From Actinobacillus suis ATCC 33415 (lineage in GTDB: Bacteria; Pseudomonadota; Gammaproteobacteria; Enterobacterales; Pasteurellaceae), in assembly GCF_000739435.1 (NCBI RefSeq), contig NZ_CP009159.1:2108001-2172000 (forward strand): a DNA stretch of 64,000 nucleotides. Direction: 5' to 3'. The notes below the pieces were generated by a model. The model was not told where the DNA came from and made no database searches. It saw only the letters and a program-made list of their open reading frames with translations. Made by a program: the position numbers and the translations under genes. Shown in pieces: positions 63,205-64,000 of the stretch. Position 1 is the first letter of the stretch. The number at the start of each line of letters is the position of its first letter.

Positions 63205-64000
63205 ATGCGTCTTATCCCATTACAAACCAGTGAGCAAGTAAGCCTTTGGGCTGCTCGTCATATTGTTGAACGAATCAATCAATTTCAACCGACGGCTGAT
63301 CGTCCTTTTGTGTTAGGTTTACCGACCGGCGGTACGCCGCTACAAACCTATCAGGAATTGATTCGTTTATACCAAGCCGGCGAAGTGAGCTTTCAGCATG
63401 TGGTTACGTTTAATATGGACGAATATGTAGGCTTACCTAAGGAACACCCGCAGAGTTACCATACCTTTATGCACCGTAACTTCTTTGATCACATCGATAT
63501 CCAGCCGCAAAATATCAATATTTTGAACGGCAATACCGAGGATCATGATGAGGAATGTCGCCGTTATGAAGAGAAAATTCAGTCGTACGGCAAAATTCAC
63601 CTGTTTATGGGCGGCGTCGGTGTGGACGGTCATATCGCCTTTAACGAACCGGCTTCTTCTTTGCGTTCACGTACTCGGATTAAAACTCTTACTGAAGATA
63701 CTTTGATTGCGAATTCCCGCTTTTTTGATAATGATGTCACTAAAGTACCGAAATATGCGTTAACCATCGGTGTGGCGACATTACTTGATGCGGAAGAAGT
63801 GATGTTACTGATTACCGGCCACAATAAAGCGTTGGCATTACAGGCTTGTGTTGAAGGTGCGGTAAATCATATGTGGACGGTCAGTGCTTTGCAACTGCAT
63901 GAACGAGGGATTGTGGTGTGTGACGAACCGGCAACCCAAGAACTCAAAGTTAAAACCGTGAAATATTTCACCCAATTAGAAGCCAATGCAATTCAAAGCG
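63205..64000 (+). CDS. nagB: Glucosamine-6-phosphate deaminase (3' end outside window)
   Basis: NagB converts glucosamine 6-phosphate to fructose 6-phosphate and ammonia. The visible 265 residues start [13 protein letters not shown] after a TTAGGAAA site and include [25 protein letters not shown], and [14 protein letters not shown] with the catalytic aspartate and histidine. The frame is open at the window edge, so it is partial only because the window stops. An uptake signal lies in the gap before it (about 63163). Confidence 0.95.
   Translation, partial: MRLIPLQTSEQVSLWAARHIVERINQFQPTADRPFVLGLPTGGTPLQTYQELIRLYQAGEVSFQHVVTFNMDEYVGLPKEHPQSYHTFMHRNFFDHIDIQPQNINILNGNTEDHDEECRRYEEKIQSYGKIHLFMGGVGVDGHIAFNEPASSLRSRTRIKTLTEDTLIANSRFFDNDVTKVPKYALTIGVATLLDAEEVMLLITGHNKALALQACVEGAVNHMWTVSALQLHERGIVVCDEPATQELKVKTVKYFTQLEANAIQS

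Overview
The window reads as a chromosomal segment of a Pasteurellaceae bacterium of the Actinobacillus pleuropneumoniae group (A. pleuropneumoniae, A. suis, A. lignieresii or a close relative). The species call is inference. It rests on the many ACAAGCGGTC-type DNA uptake signal sequences, often as inverted pairs acting as terminators, on competence genes (dprA, comM) with a textbook CRP-S site before comM, on a urease operon, and on an NanE/NanK/NanA sialic-acid operon.

Layout. 1-2796: end of the urease accessory operon (ureE partial, ureF, ureG, ureD). 2812-12465: housekeeping and transport genes: a small monooxygenase, a DUF533 protein, a YfcZ-like protein, an SMR efflux pump, a hemerythrin-type repair protein, hldD, def, dprA, an OPT transporter and the ascorbate PTS genes ulaBA. 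12770-15154: secE-nusG and rplK-rplA. 15223-40619: a biosynthetic cluster of about 25 kb. 40911-50731: rplJ-rplL-rpoB-rpoC. 50789-63157 and on: a lone TIGR04141-like gene, a periplasmic 5'-nucleotidase, ubiF, comM, menD-menH and the nan operon, with nagB running off the end.

The main point is the cluster lodged between rplA and rplJ, genes that are near neighbours in most gammaproteobacteria. It carries a full aryl-polyene (APE) type II fatty-acid/polyketide set: ketosynthases, chain-length factor, ketoreductase, two dehydratases, carrier proteins, acyl-ACP ligases, acyltransferases, glycosyltransferase, thioesterase, LolA-like carrier and RND exporter. It also carries a dialkylresorcinol block: a DarA-like flavodoxin-fold aromatase, a DarB-like ketosynthase, a BtrH-domain protein, an ABC exporter, an extra carrier protein and two atypical ketosynthase-like proteins. 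The combination resembles the flexirubin pathways of Bacteroidetes, in which an aryl polyene acid is esterified to a dialkylresorcinol. No aromatic ammonia lyase is present in the cluster, so the starter acid must come from elsewhere. An internal promoter near 28545 splits the cluster into a Dar-containing half and a classical ApeC-to-exporter half.

The cluster has a mobile history. It holds a REP-associated transposase (RAYT) flanked by its palindromes, with five further copies or pairs of that palindrome family, four of them between cluster genes. It has an AT-rich gene with a HEPN-like R-N-x3-H motif slotted between two conserved genes. It contains several AAGTGCGGT (Haemophilus-type) uptake signals that I did not find in the flanks, beside the resident ACAAGCGGT type. 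The ribosomal side is intact: rplJ keeps its own promoter and L10-type leader, and rpoBC has a candidate promoter behind a strong terminator after rplL.
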